NCBI GenBank assembly: GCA_017550205.1
Contig: JAFZPS010000005.1
Location: forward strand, 1-13,204
DNA: 13,204 nucleotides
Source: Bacilli bacterium
Lineage (GTDB): Bacteria > Bacillota_I > Bacilli_A > RF39 > UBA660
Reading direction: 5' to 3'
The notes beneath the pieces are model-generated. The model ran no database searches. It was not told the origin of the DNA and saw only the letters and a list, made by a program, of their open reading frames with translations. This document shows, piece after piece, positions 1 through 6,353 of this stretch. Position 1 is the first letter of the stretch; every line of letters starts with the position of its first letter. A program made the position numbers and the translations under genes.

Positions 1-309
1 ATTCTTATAGCAGAAGGTGAAAAAGAAAGTACAATTCTTAGAGCTGATGCTGAAAAAGAAGCTAAGATTAAAAAAGCTGAAGCTGAAGCTGCTTCTATCT
101 TAAAGATTCAAGAAGCTACTGCTCAAGGATTGAAATTATTAAAAGACGCTAAAATGGATGAAGCTGTATTAAAATTAAAGAGTTATGAAGCAATGGTTAA
201 TGTAGCTAATGGTAATGCTACTAAGATTATTGTTCCAAGTGACTTACAAGGAATTGTTACAGCTGGTACTGTTTTAAAAGAAACTTTTGATAAGAAAGAA
301 GATAAATAA
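1..309 (+). CDS. SPFH/band-7 (stomatin/prohibitin-like) membrane protein, C-terminal fragment
   Basis: The reading frame is open from the left edge to a TAA at 307-309, giving 102 residues with no start in the window. The visible part begins with an AEGEKEST-type segment, followed by an Ala/Glu/Lys-rich coiled coil (about residues 5-40). It continues with a helical stretch (about 50-70) and a short beta-like segment (TKIIVPSD, about 75-82) before a charged tail. This is the usual C-terminal half of stomatin/QmcA-type SPFH proteins, in which AEGE repeats precede an oligomerisation region. Family members are anchored in the membrane by their N-terminus and form large ring or cage scaffolds, often with proteases or NfeD-type partners. 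Neither the anchor nor a partner gene can be seen here. The gene ends just before a terminator shared with the converging radical SAM gene. The family is fairly sure; the subfamily cannot be set from this fragment. Confidence 0.8.
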   Translation: MLIAEGEKESTILRADAEKEAKIKKAEAEAASILKIQEATAQGLKLLKDAKMDEAVLKLKSYEAMVNVANGNATKIIVPSDLQGIVTAGTVLKETFDKKEDK

Positions 310-315
310 TACTAA

Positions 316-344
316 AAAAGAGGACTTAGTCCTCTTTTATTTTT
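316..344. terminator. Bidirectional intrinsic terminator between converging genes
   Basis: A 10-bp perfect stem (AAAAGAGGAC at 316-325, GTCCTCTTTT at 329-338) closes a TTA loop at 326-328. T-rich sequence (335-344) follows on the plus strand and an A run (314-319) on the other side, so it can stop both the SPFH transcript and the minus-strand radical SAM transcript. The loop TTA is itself the stop codon of the minus-strand gene, read as TAA. Confidence 0.88.
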
Positions 345-1261
345 GCTCCTTGATAAGTATCTCTTCTTACCATTTCTTTATCTATATCATTTAAGACACA
401 GAATTTCTTTACTAACCAGTTTGGTTCTATTAAATCTTCTAGTTTAGGATCTCCTGTTATTCTATGTATTACTATTTCTTCTCTTAATAATTCTAATTGA
501 TCTATTACAATATCAATATATTCATCTTTAGTTAATACATGGAATGGATTTTCTTTATACATTTTTTCTAGTTGTGTATCTTTTGTAATACTTAGCATAT
601 GTATCTTTATACCTTGAATATCTAAATTATTTAAATACTTAACTGTATTTAACATATCCTCTTTAGTTTCATTAGGTAATCCATTAATAATATGTACTAC
701 CACATCTATATTTCTTTTACGTAGGTTTTTTACCATATCTTCAAATTCTTTTAGAGTGTGACATCTATTAATTAGAATAGATGTTTCTTCTTTTATAGTT
801 TGTAGTCCTAATTCTATAGTTAAATTAGTTCTTTTATTTAAATCTTCTAAGTAATCTAAACATTCATTAGATATAGAATCAGCTCTAGTAGCTATATTAA
901 TTCCAATTACATCTTTATATGTTAATACTTCTTCATATATTTCTTTTAGTTTATCTATAGGTGCATATGTATTAGTTCTGGCTTGAAAATAAGCAATATA
1001 TTTTGCTTTAGGCCATTTTTTTAACATTACTTCTTTTACTTCATCAAATTGTTTTTTTATAGAATCTTTTCTATTACCAGCAAACTCACCTGAACCTGTT
1101 TTAGAACAGTAAATACAACCTCCAAATCCTTTAGTTCCATCTATATTTGGACAAGTAAAACCAGCATTTAAACTTACTTTAAAGACTTTTTCATTAAATT
1201 TATTTTTATAATAATAATCTAATGTATGATATCTTTTATTTGTATTTGAATATTTAAACAT
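326..1261 (-). CDS. ytqA: TIGR01212-type radical SAM protein (YtqA/YhcC family)
   Basis: This 311-residue protein has the family's typical length. Its N-terminus holds the YtqA/YhcC signature KVSLNAGFTCPN followed by GGCIYC, with cysteines at 37, 49 and 52. This is the wide-spaced Elp3-like arrangement of the 4Fe-4S ligands, not a simple CxxxCxxC. Later motifs fit a radical SAM TIM barrel: an FQARTNTYAP strand, IATRAD, ELGLQT and HIINGLPNE (SAM-binding strands). From family knowledge, Elp3-like radical SAM enzymes often act on tRNA. The Bacillus subtilis homologue YtqA has been linked to mnm5s2U wobble modification (the name MnmL is recalled from memory). No YtqB-like methyltransferase lies beside it here. 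The ATG at 1261 is preceded by AGGTGA five bases upstream and by a good promoter. The family is sure; the substrate is inferred. Confidence 0.9.
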   Translation of the reverse strand: MFKYSNTNKRYHTLDYYYKNKFNEKVFKVSLNAGFTCPNIDGTKGFGGCIYCSKTGSGEFAGNRKDSIKKQFDEVKEVMLKKWPKAKYIAYFQARTNTYAPIDKLKEIYEEVLTYKDVIGINIATRADSISNECLDYLEDLNKRTNLTIELGLQTIKEETSILINRCHTLKEFEDMVKNLRKRNIDVVVHIINGLPNETKEDMLNTVKYLNNLDIQGIKIHMLSITKDTQLEKMYKENPFHVLTKDEYIDIVIDQLELLREEIVIHRITGDPKLEDLIEPNWLVKKFCVLNDIDKEMVRRDTYQGAKIKED

Positions 1262-1282
1262 ATTATCACCTAAACTTGTTAT

Positions 1283-1311
1283 ATTTTAACATGATATATA
1301 GTTTTTTTCAA
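1283..1311 (-). promoter_or_regulatory. Sigma-A-type promoter of the radical SAM gene
   Basis: Read on the minus strand, TTGAAA (1306-1311) is followed by a 17-base spacer and TAAAAT (1283-1288), with a TG one base upstream of the -10. This is a near-consensus vegetative promoter, leaving a leader of roughly 15 bases before the ATG at 1261. It shares the short divergent intergenic region with the promoter of the VanY-like gene. Confidence 0.75.
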
Positions 1312-1316
1312 ATATG

Positions 1317-1325
1317 TGGTAGAAT
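1317..1325 (+). promoter_or_regulatory. Putative extended -10 promoter of the VanY-like gene
   Basis: TGG followed by TAGAAT forms an extended -10 element. No convincing -35 is seen at 16-18 bases. A transcript starting about seven bases downstream would carry the Shine-Dalgarno sequence almost at its 5' end. The same layout recurs at several genes in this window, which supports the call. Confidence 0.5.
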
Positions 1326-1342
1326 TATTATAGGTGACTAGT

Positions 1343-2467
1343 ATGAAGAAAACTAAAATTAAAGTTAAACCTAAAGCTCTTAAAATACTAAAAATTATAG
1401 GAGTTATTCTTTGTATATTACTAGGTATATTTTTATTTTATTTAAAACAAATAAATGATTTAACTAAGTTAGGTTATAGTAAAAAGGCTAGTAATAATAT
1501 TTTATTTTCTTTTAAAAAAGACTATGTTATGTCCATAGGAGAAAATAAGACAGTAAATAGAGCTTTTGAATCTGAGGATTATATTGAAGATAACTTAGAT
1601 AATTATAGAAGAGTTAAATATGTGAATCATAAGGATTTAATTAGTAATATTAATAAAGCTTTAGAGATTGGTTATAAATATAATGATATTAATATTATAT
1701 TTAGTCATGGTGATAATGATAGTGTTAAAAGATTCTTAAAGAGAGAAAAAGTTAAGTATTTAGAGGAATTTTTTTCTATAGATTATGCTAAGTTAGATAA
1801 TTATGATAGATATTTAAATTATGCTGATGAAACAGGGGAAGATGAGGATGTTACTGTTTTATTAGTTAATCTTGATTTAGATAAAGAGGATTATACTGAT
1901 GCTGTTAAAGTAGATAAGTTTTCTATAGATATGTTAGTTAATAAACATAGATATTTAGATGAAAAATATGAACCAAATGATTTAATGGAGATACCTATAG
2001 AATATGCTGCTGAAGCAGGAATGCAAAGTAGTAGAATAGCTTTTAATGCTTTTAGAGAAATGAGTAATGCTGCTAGTAAAGAAGGATATGGAATAATTAT
2101 TAATTCAGCTTATAGAAGTTATCAAGATCAAATAGATTTATCAGAATATTATAAGAAATGGTATGGACAAAGTTATGTTGATAAATATGTAGCAAAACCT
2201 GGTTATTCAGAACATCAAACTGGTCTTGCTTATGATATAGGTAGTAAAACTGTTAATGTATTTGCTAATTCTAAGGAATATCAATGGATGAAGGATAATG
2301 CTTATAAGTATGGATTTATTGAAAGATTTACTAAAAGATATGAAAATATAACAGGATTTAGAATGGAAACATGGCATTATAGATATGTTGGTAAAGATAT
2401 AGCTAAATATATTCATGATAATAATATTCCTTTCGAAGAATACTGGGCAATTTATTTAGATAAGTAG
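1343..2467 (+). CDS. Membrane-anchored VanY-family D-alanyl-D-alanine carboxypeptidase
   Basis: The protein has 374 residues. A basic N-terminus and one membrane helix (about residues 15-34) would place the rest outside the cell. An accessory region follows (about 40-200). The C-terminal half is a VanY/LAS-type zinc peptidase: NSAYRSY, then PGYSEHQTGLAYDIG with zinc ligands His291 and Asp298. Next come KYGFIERF and METWHYRYVG, with catalytic Glu342 and zinc ligand His345. All expected catalytic residues are present, so it should be active. The family cleaves the terminal D-Ala from peptidoglycan stem peptides, or D-Ala-D-Ala-type ends. The start is set at ATG 1343 because AGGTG (1332-1336) lies six bases upstream; the in-frame GTG at 1334 overlaps that site. 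With no vanRS or vanHAX genes nearby, a housekeeping wall role is likelier than glycopeptide resistance. The gene ends in TAG. Confidence 0.92.
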   Translation: MKKTKIKVKPKALKILKIIGVILCILLGIFLFYLKQINDLTKLGYSKKASNNILFSFKKDYVMSIGENKTVNRAFESEDYIEDNLDNYRRVKYVNHKDLISNINKALEIGYKYNDINIIFSHGDNDSVKRFLKREKVKYLEEFFSIDYAKLDNYDRYLNYADETGEDEDVTVLLVNLDLDKEDYTDAVKVDKFSIDMLVNKHRYLDEKYEPNDLMEIPIEYAAEAGMQSSRIAFNAFREMSNAASKEGYGIIINSAYRSYQDQIDLSEYYKKWYGQSYVDKYVAKPGYSEHQTGLAYDIGSKTVNVFANSKEYQWMKDNAYKYGFIERFTKRYENITGFRMETWHYRYVGKDIAKYIHDNNIPFEEYWAIYLDK

Positions 2468-2488
2468 GATATAATTCCTATTTTTTTT
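2462..2488 (+). terminator. Probable weak intrinsic terminator after the VanY-like gene
   Basis: A short stem (TAGGA at 2465-2469 with TCCTA at 2476-2480, extendable by A-T and one G-U pair) is followed by an eight-T run from 2481. The stem contains the TAG stop codon. It is weaker than the other terminators in the window. Confidence 0.55.
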
Positions 2489-2489
2489 C

Positions 2490-2518
2490 TTTAAATATTT
2501 TTTTATTTATGGTATTAT
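2490..2518 (+). promoter_or_regulatory. Promoter of the GH31 and downstream gene pair
   Basis: TTTAAA (2490-2495, four of six matches to a -35), a 17-base spacer and an extended -10, TGG plus TATTAT (2513-2518). The -10 contains the ATG at 2517, which is therefore unlikely to be the translation start. Confidence 0.6.
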
Positions 2519-2546
2519 GTTAATAGAGTATAAGAAGGTGTTTTGT

Positions 2547-4961
2547 ATGTATCCACTTGGAAAACAATTTGAAGTAGATTATACTAAGGCTAAGAGTGAT
2601 AAGAAGACAATTATTCAAGGCTCTAATTATAGAATTTCTGTTATTACAGAAAGAGTTGTTAGACTTGAATTTTCACCTAATGGCCAATTTAACGATAGAC
2701 CAACACAACTTATTAAAAAGAGAAATGTTGGGATACCGGATTTTTATGTTAGACAAGATGCTACAATGCTTGAATTAACTACAAAATACATGTCTTTAAC
2801 TTATATTAAGGGTCAACCATTTGTGGGAACAAAGTTGGATCCAATGAAAAATTTAAAAGTTACTCTTTTATCAAAAGAAAGAGATAGGGCTAAAGATTGG
2901 TATGTTGGACATCCTGAAGCAAGAAATATGTTAGGTAATATGGTTTCAGTTGATTGTAAGACAGCAGCTAATATACAAAAAGGGTTATATTCATTAGATG
3001 GTTTTGCTTCTATAGATGATTCTAATAGTAAAATTATTATGGAAGATGGGACACTTGCTAATCCTATGCCAAATCATTTAGATGTATATATTTTTATGTA
3101 TGATAGAGATTTTAGACAAGCTCTATTTGATTATTTTAAAATGACTGGGGCTCCAGCATTAATACCTCGTTATGCTTTAGGTAACTGGTGGAGTAGAAAT
3201 ACTACATATGATGATAAATCTACTAGTGATTTAGTAAGACATTTTGAAAGAAAGAAAATACCAATATCAGTATTATTATTTGACCATGATTGGCATGTAC
3301 GTGATGTTGGTGAAAATAAAGGGTTAAAGACTGGGTTTACTTTTAATAGTGAATTATTTAAAGAGCCTCAAAAAACTATAGCTGAATTACATAAGAAAGG
3401 TATTCGTGTAGGTTTATGTATTAATCCAATGAATGGTATATATCCTCATGAACAATATTATGCTCAAGCTAAAGATTATTTAAAATTAGAAGCTAATACT
3501 GTGATTAAATTTGATCCATTAAATCCTAAATTATTAGATGTATTATTTAAGATGTTTTTACATCCTTTAGAGGCTTTAGGAGTAGATTTCTTTTGGAATG
3601 ATTATAATGGTGATATTACTAAGTTATGGGCATTAAGTCACTATATGTATTTAGATTCTGGTAGAAGTGAAAATAAAAGATCATTACTATTATCTAGAGG
3701 TGGAATAATTGCTCCTCATAGATATCCTGTTTTATATGGAGGAAGTAGTGAAATTAGTTGGAAAAATTTAAAAGAACTACCATTCTTATATTTAAATGCT
3801 GCTAATGTAGGTGTTAGTTGGTGGAGTCATGATGTAGGTGGTAATCATGGTGGTATTGAAGATGGAGAATTATATATTAGATATATTCAAATGGCTACAT
3901 TTGGTCCAATACTTAGATTCCATGGAGCAAGAGGAAAGTATTATAAAAAGGAACCATGGTTATGGGATCCTAAAACTGAAAGTATTGCAGCAGATTATTT
4001 AAGACTTCGTCATAGATTAATACCATATTTATATACTGAAGGATATAATTATACAAAGAGTGGGACTCCTTTAATTCAACCTTTCTATTATAATTATATG
4101 TGGGTTTATGATGATGATTTATATCGCAATCAATACTATTTAGGTTCACAATTATTAGTATGTCCAATATTAGAGACTAAAGATCCTGTGATGAATAGGA
4201 CTATACATAGATTCTTTGTACCTGATGGTACTTGGTATGATTTGGTTACTGGTAAGAAATTCCCAGGTAATAAGAAATATGTATCATTCTTTAAAGAAGA
4301 AGATTATCCAGTATTTGCACATTCTGGTTCAATAATTCCATTCTCTAATAGAAGTGATTATAATAATATAGGACTTCCTACAGATTTAGAAATACAAATA
4401 TTCCCTGGAGCTTCTAATACATATACTTTATATGAAGATGATGGAATTACTTCTTTATATAAACAAGGATATTTCTTAAAGACTTCAATAGATTATAACT
4501 ACTTAAGAAATAACTATACTGTTATTATTAGATCTATTGATGGTAAGAGTGGAATAGCTCCTGAGAAAAGAAATTATAAAATGGTATTTAGAAATACAAA
4601 AGAAGCTGAAAATGTTACAGTATATTTTAATTCTGATAAGTTAGAATCAGAAAACTATGTAGATGGTAATGACTTTATAGTTGAAGTTAAGAATGTACCT
4701 ACTATAGGACAATTAACTATTAACTGTAAGGGTAAAGATATTGAGATAGATGCAGTTAGACTTATTAATGATGATATTGATAGTATCTTAATGGATCTAA
4801 AAATAGAAACTTATATGAAAGAGGAAATTGCAGGTATAATATTTGGTGAATTACCAATTAATAAGAAGAGAATTGAACTTCGAAAATTGAAGACAAAAGG
4901 ATTGTCTAAAGAGCACATTAACTTATTCTTAAAACTATTAGAATATATTAATGAATTTTAG
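2547..4961 (+). CDS. Glycoside hydrolase family 31 protein (alpha-glucosidase/xylosidase-like)
   Basis: This 804-residue protein starts at ATG 2547, with AGAAGGTG ending six bases upstream; no signal peptide is seen, so it is probably cytoplasmic. It has an N-terminal beta-sandwich (about residues 1-200), then a GH31 barrel from PRYALGNWWSR. Barrel motifs include FDHDWH, the nucleophile region FFWNDYNG with Asp352, and WWSHDVGGNHGG followed by FGPILRFHGA. Beta domains come next, ending in about 70 helical residues beyond the usual boundary. GH31 enzymes act on alpha-linked glucosides, xylosides or galactosides; the substrate cannot be told. Oddity: where the family normally has SGD with the acid/base Asp, this protein has GGS (Ser400), with Glu402 two residues on. 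Activity may be altered, or Glu402 or another residue may serve. The stop TAG overlaps the Shine-Dalgarno sequence of the next gene. Confidence 0.9.
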   Translation: MYPLGKQFEVDYTKAKSDKKTIIQGSNYRISVITERVVRLEFSPNGQFNDRPTQLIKKRNVGIPDFYVRQDATMLELTTKYMSLTYIKGQPFVGTKLDPMKNLKVTLLSKERDRAKDWYVGHPEARNMLGNMVSVDCKTAANIQKGLYSLDGFASIDDSNSKIIMEDGTLANPMPNHLDVYIFMYDRDFRQALFDYFKMTGAPALIPRYALGNWWSRNTTYDDKSTSDLVRHFERKKIPISVLLFDHDWHVRDVGENKGLKTGFTFNSELFKEPQKTIAELHKKGIRVGLCINPMNGIYPHEQYYAQAKDYLKLEANTVIKFDPLNPKLLDVLFKMFLHPLEALGVDFFWNDYNGDITKLWALSHYMYLDSGRSENKRSLLLSRGGIIAPHRYPVLYGGSSEISWKNLKELPFLYLNAANVGVSWWSHDVGGNHGGIEDGELYIRYIQMATFGPILRFHGARGKYYKKEPWLWDPKTESIAADYLRLRHRLIPYLYTEGYNYTKSGTPLIQPFYYNYMWVYDDDLYRNQYYLGSQLLVCPILETKDPVMNRTIHRFFVPDGTWYDLVTGKKFPGNKKYVSFFKEEDYPVFAHSGSIIPFSNRSDYNNIGLPTDLEIQIFPGASNTYTLYEDDGITSLYKQGYFLKTSIDYNYLRNNYTVIIRSIDGKSGIAPEKRNYKMVFRNTKEAENVTVYFNSDKLESENYVDGNDFIVEVKNVPTIGQLTINCKGKDIEIDAVRLINDDIDSILMDLKIETYMKEEIAGIIFGELPINKKRIELRKLKTKGLSKEHINLFLKLLEYINEF

Positions 4962-4970
4962 GAGGTTTGC

Positions 4971-5732
4971 ATGGAAGATAAAGAGACAAGTGTAAAGAGA
5001 TTAGAAATAATTAAAGATGCAATGATACATGATTATTTAACTGAAATAGATTTTGATGATGATGAGAAAATAACATTAGCATATGATTCTATGTTATATA
5101 AAGTATTTGTTTCTGGTGAATTCGATGATATATTTTTATCAGAGTATTTAGATGATTTAGATAAAGATGAAAGACAAAGAGTTATTGATTTAGCTAGAAA
5201 GTATAATTCTTTATGTTTCTTTCATGGAAGTTTTGATTATTGGTTAGATTCTGTAGAGGGTGTAACTTCATCAAAAGATGGTCAAAGTACAATAGCAATT
5301 ATATTACTTCGTAATTATGATTATTTAATGAGACTTGCTAGAAATGGTGGAGAAGAAGTATTAAAGTTTTTAAATAAATTTCAAGGTACTGAATTATCTA
5401 AGAAAGGTTCTATTATAGCTTTATTAAGAAATGGATTCTGTGATGATGACACATTAGAAAATACATTAATAGAAATGACTAAAGAAGATGGTATTTATAA
5501 AGACTTTAGTGATACTCAAAAGATGATTTTATGTAATTATCCAGAAGGTTTATTATATAAAAAGAATAATGATAATAAGGTTGAATTAATACCAGTTTCA
5601 GAATTAAAGAAATCTATTGAAAATGAAGGATTTGATCTTAAGGATATTGATTCATCTTCATTTGAAGAAATAGTTGAAGGTATTTATAGAGATTATTATG
5701 GAGCTACTTATAAAAAGGTAATAAATACTTGA
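4971..5732 (+). CDS. Helical cytoplasmic protein of unknown function, coupled to GH31
   Basis: I do not recognise this 253-residue protein. It is acidic and apparently mostly helical, with no signal peptide or membrane helix. It has a charged N-terminal region, an aromatic patch (FFHGSFDYWLD, about residues 82-92) and no obvious catalytic motif. The Shine-Dalgarno AGGAGG (4960-4965) overlaps the TAG of the GH31 gene and lies five bases before the ATG, so the two are co-transcribed and probably translationally coupled. That pairing suggests work in the same process, but nothing in the sequence says what. It ends in TGA (5730-5732), which overlaps the -35 of the T-box promoter. Its reality as a gene is well supported; its function is open. 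Confidence 0.8.
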   Translation: MEDKETSVKRLEIIKDAMIHDYLTEIDFDDDEKITLAYDSMLYKVFVSGEFDDIFLSEYLDDLDKDERQRVIDLARKYNSLCFFHGSFDYWLDSVEGVTSSKDGQSTIAIILLRNYDYLMRLARNGGEEVLKFLNKFQGTELSKKGSIIALLRNGFCDDDTLENTLIEMTKEDGIYKDFSDTQKMILCNYPEGLLYKKNNDNKVELIPVSELKKSIENEGFDLKDIDSSSFEEIVEGIYRDYYGATYKKVINT

Positions 5733-5756
5733 AATATTTTAGTTTTGTATTATAAT
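5729..5756 (+). promoter_or_regulatory. Promoter of the T-box/leuS transcript
   Basis: TTGAAA (5729-5734), a 16-base spacer and a perfect TATAAT (5751-5756). Transcription should begin near 5763. The -35 overlaps the TGA of the preceding gene. Confidence 0.8.
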
Positions 5757-5762
5757 ATACAT

Positions 5763-5960
5763 ATATTTTGTGAGGAAAAAGGAGTAGTAATAAATTAATT
5801 CTTTTTAGAGAGTCTATGGGTGGTGGAAATAGATAAGAGTTGTTTATGAACTTGTCTTTGGAGCAAATGGGTAATTCCGTTATAGATTTTGAGGTAATTA
5901 TTATTACAAATTAAGGTGGTACCACGAGAATTTCGTCCTTAGGATGAGATTCTTTTTTTT
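5763..5960 (+). promoter_or_regulatory. T-box riboswitch, leucine-specific
   Basis: The leader carries the standard T-box landmarks in order. These are AGTA (5783-5786, 5' half of the specifier loop-E motif), AGAGAG (5807-5812), a GGTGGAAAT distal segment and GAA (5848-5850) next to the specifier. CTTTGGAGC, CCGTTAT and GAGG of the middle stem follow, and then the T-box AAGGTGGTACCACG (5913-5926). The specifier reads CTT (5851-5853), a Leu codon; a one-base shift would give TTG, also Leu. The UGGU bulge (5917-5920) would pair with an uncharged 3' end ACCA, fitting tRNA-Leu with discriminator A. Uncharged tRNA-Leu should stabilise the antiterminator and allow read-through into the membrane protein and leuS. 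The 5' end is estimated from the promoter. The class is very sure; the amino acid is well supported by the specifier and by leuS downstream. Confidence 0.95.
5927..5960 (+). terminator. T-box-controlled terminator
   Basis: A 12-bp stem (AGAATTTCGTCC at 5927-5938 with GGATGAGATTCT at 5942-5953, two G-U pairs, TTA loop) runs into an eight-T tract (5953-5960). Its 5' arm overlaps the sequence needed for the antiterminator, the usual T-box switch. The T tract ends directly before the GGAGG of the next gene. Confidence 0.93.
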
Positions 5961-5969
5961 GGAGGATTT

Positions 5970-6353
5970 ATGGATAAGTTTATAAGAGAATTAATATTAT
6001 TTTTAATATCATATGTAATTGTATTTTTACTATATCAAATATTTGTAGTTAAGAAAGCTAAGAGTAAAAAGAAACCTAAAGAGCCTTTTGAAGTTACATA
6101 TTTGGTTAAAAAATACAAGTTAGATCTGGATAAAGTTAATTATAATAAATTATTATTAGTAATAGCTATAGTATCTTCTTTAGATATATCATTAGTTGTT
6201 ACTGCTATAGCGTTACTGAAGAGTTTTGTTTTAGAAATGATAGTAGGATTCTTTGGTATTATATTTATCATATTATTAAGTTATTATTTTGTTTATTTAA
6301 TATATAAAAAGAAGGGAATGATTAAAGATGAACATAAAGGGAATCGAAAGTAA
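5970..6353 (+). CDS. Small three-helix membrane protein of unknown function, between T-box and leuS
   Basis: This 127-residue protein has a hydrophobic N-terminal helix (about residues 6-27) and a basic cytoplasmic-type linker rich in Lys (about 28-45, [11 protein letters not shown]). Two more hydrophobic helices follow (about 59-83 and 88-112) before a charged tail. I do not recognise the family and see no catalytic motif. GGAGG (5961-5965) lies four bases before the ATG. Its last 26 bases overlap the start of leuS in another frame, so the two are on one mRNA and probably coupled. Because the T-box sits immediately upstream, this gene should be induced by leucine (tRNA-Leu) starvation. A role linked to leucine or peptide handling is possible but unsupported. 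It may simply be a lineage-specific conserved protein that shares the transcript. Confidence 0.8.
   Translation: MDKFIRELILFLISYVIVFLLYQIFVVKKAKSKKKPKEPFEVTYLVKKYKLDLDKVNYNKLLLVIAIVSSLDISLVVTAIALLKSFVLEMIVGFFGIIFIILLSYYFVYLIYKKKGMIKDEHKGNRK

Noticed and set aside
1334..1342. GTG start at 1334 for the VanY-like gene
   Set aside because: The GTG overlaps the AGGTG Shine-Dalgarno that serves ATG 1343.
2207..2416. Minus-strand frame inside the VanY-like gene
   Set aside because: It lies wholly opposite the conserved zinc-peptidase domain, with no ribosome binding site or family match; it is a shadow.
1343..2467. Glycopeptide resistance (vanY) locus
   Set aside because: Only the VanY-type peptidase is present; there are no vanHAX or vanRS genes in reach, so a housekeeping carboxypeptidase is the simpler reading.
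2517..2546. ATG 2517 as start of the GH31 gene
   Set aside because: It lies inside the -10 element, and the good Shine-Dalgarno at 2533-2540 serves ATG 2547.
2596..2778. Plus-strand alternative frame inside the GH31 gene
   Set aside because: Out-of-frame shadow of the GH31 N-terminal domain, without its own Shine-Dalgarno.
3970..4167. Minus-strand frame inside the GH31 gene
   Set aside because: It is opposite well-conserved GH31 coding sequence and resembles no known protein.
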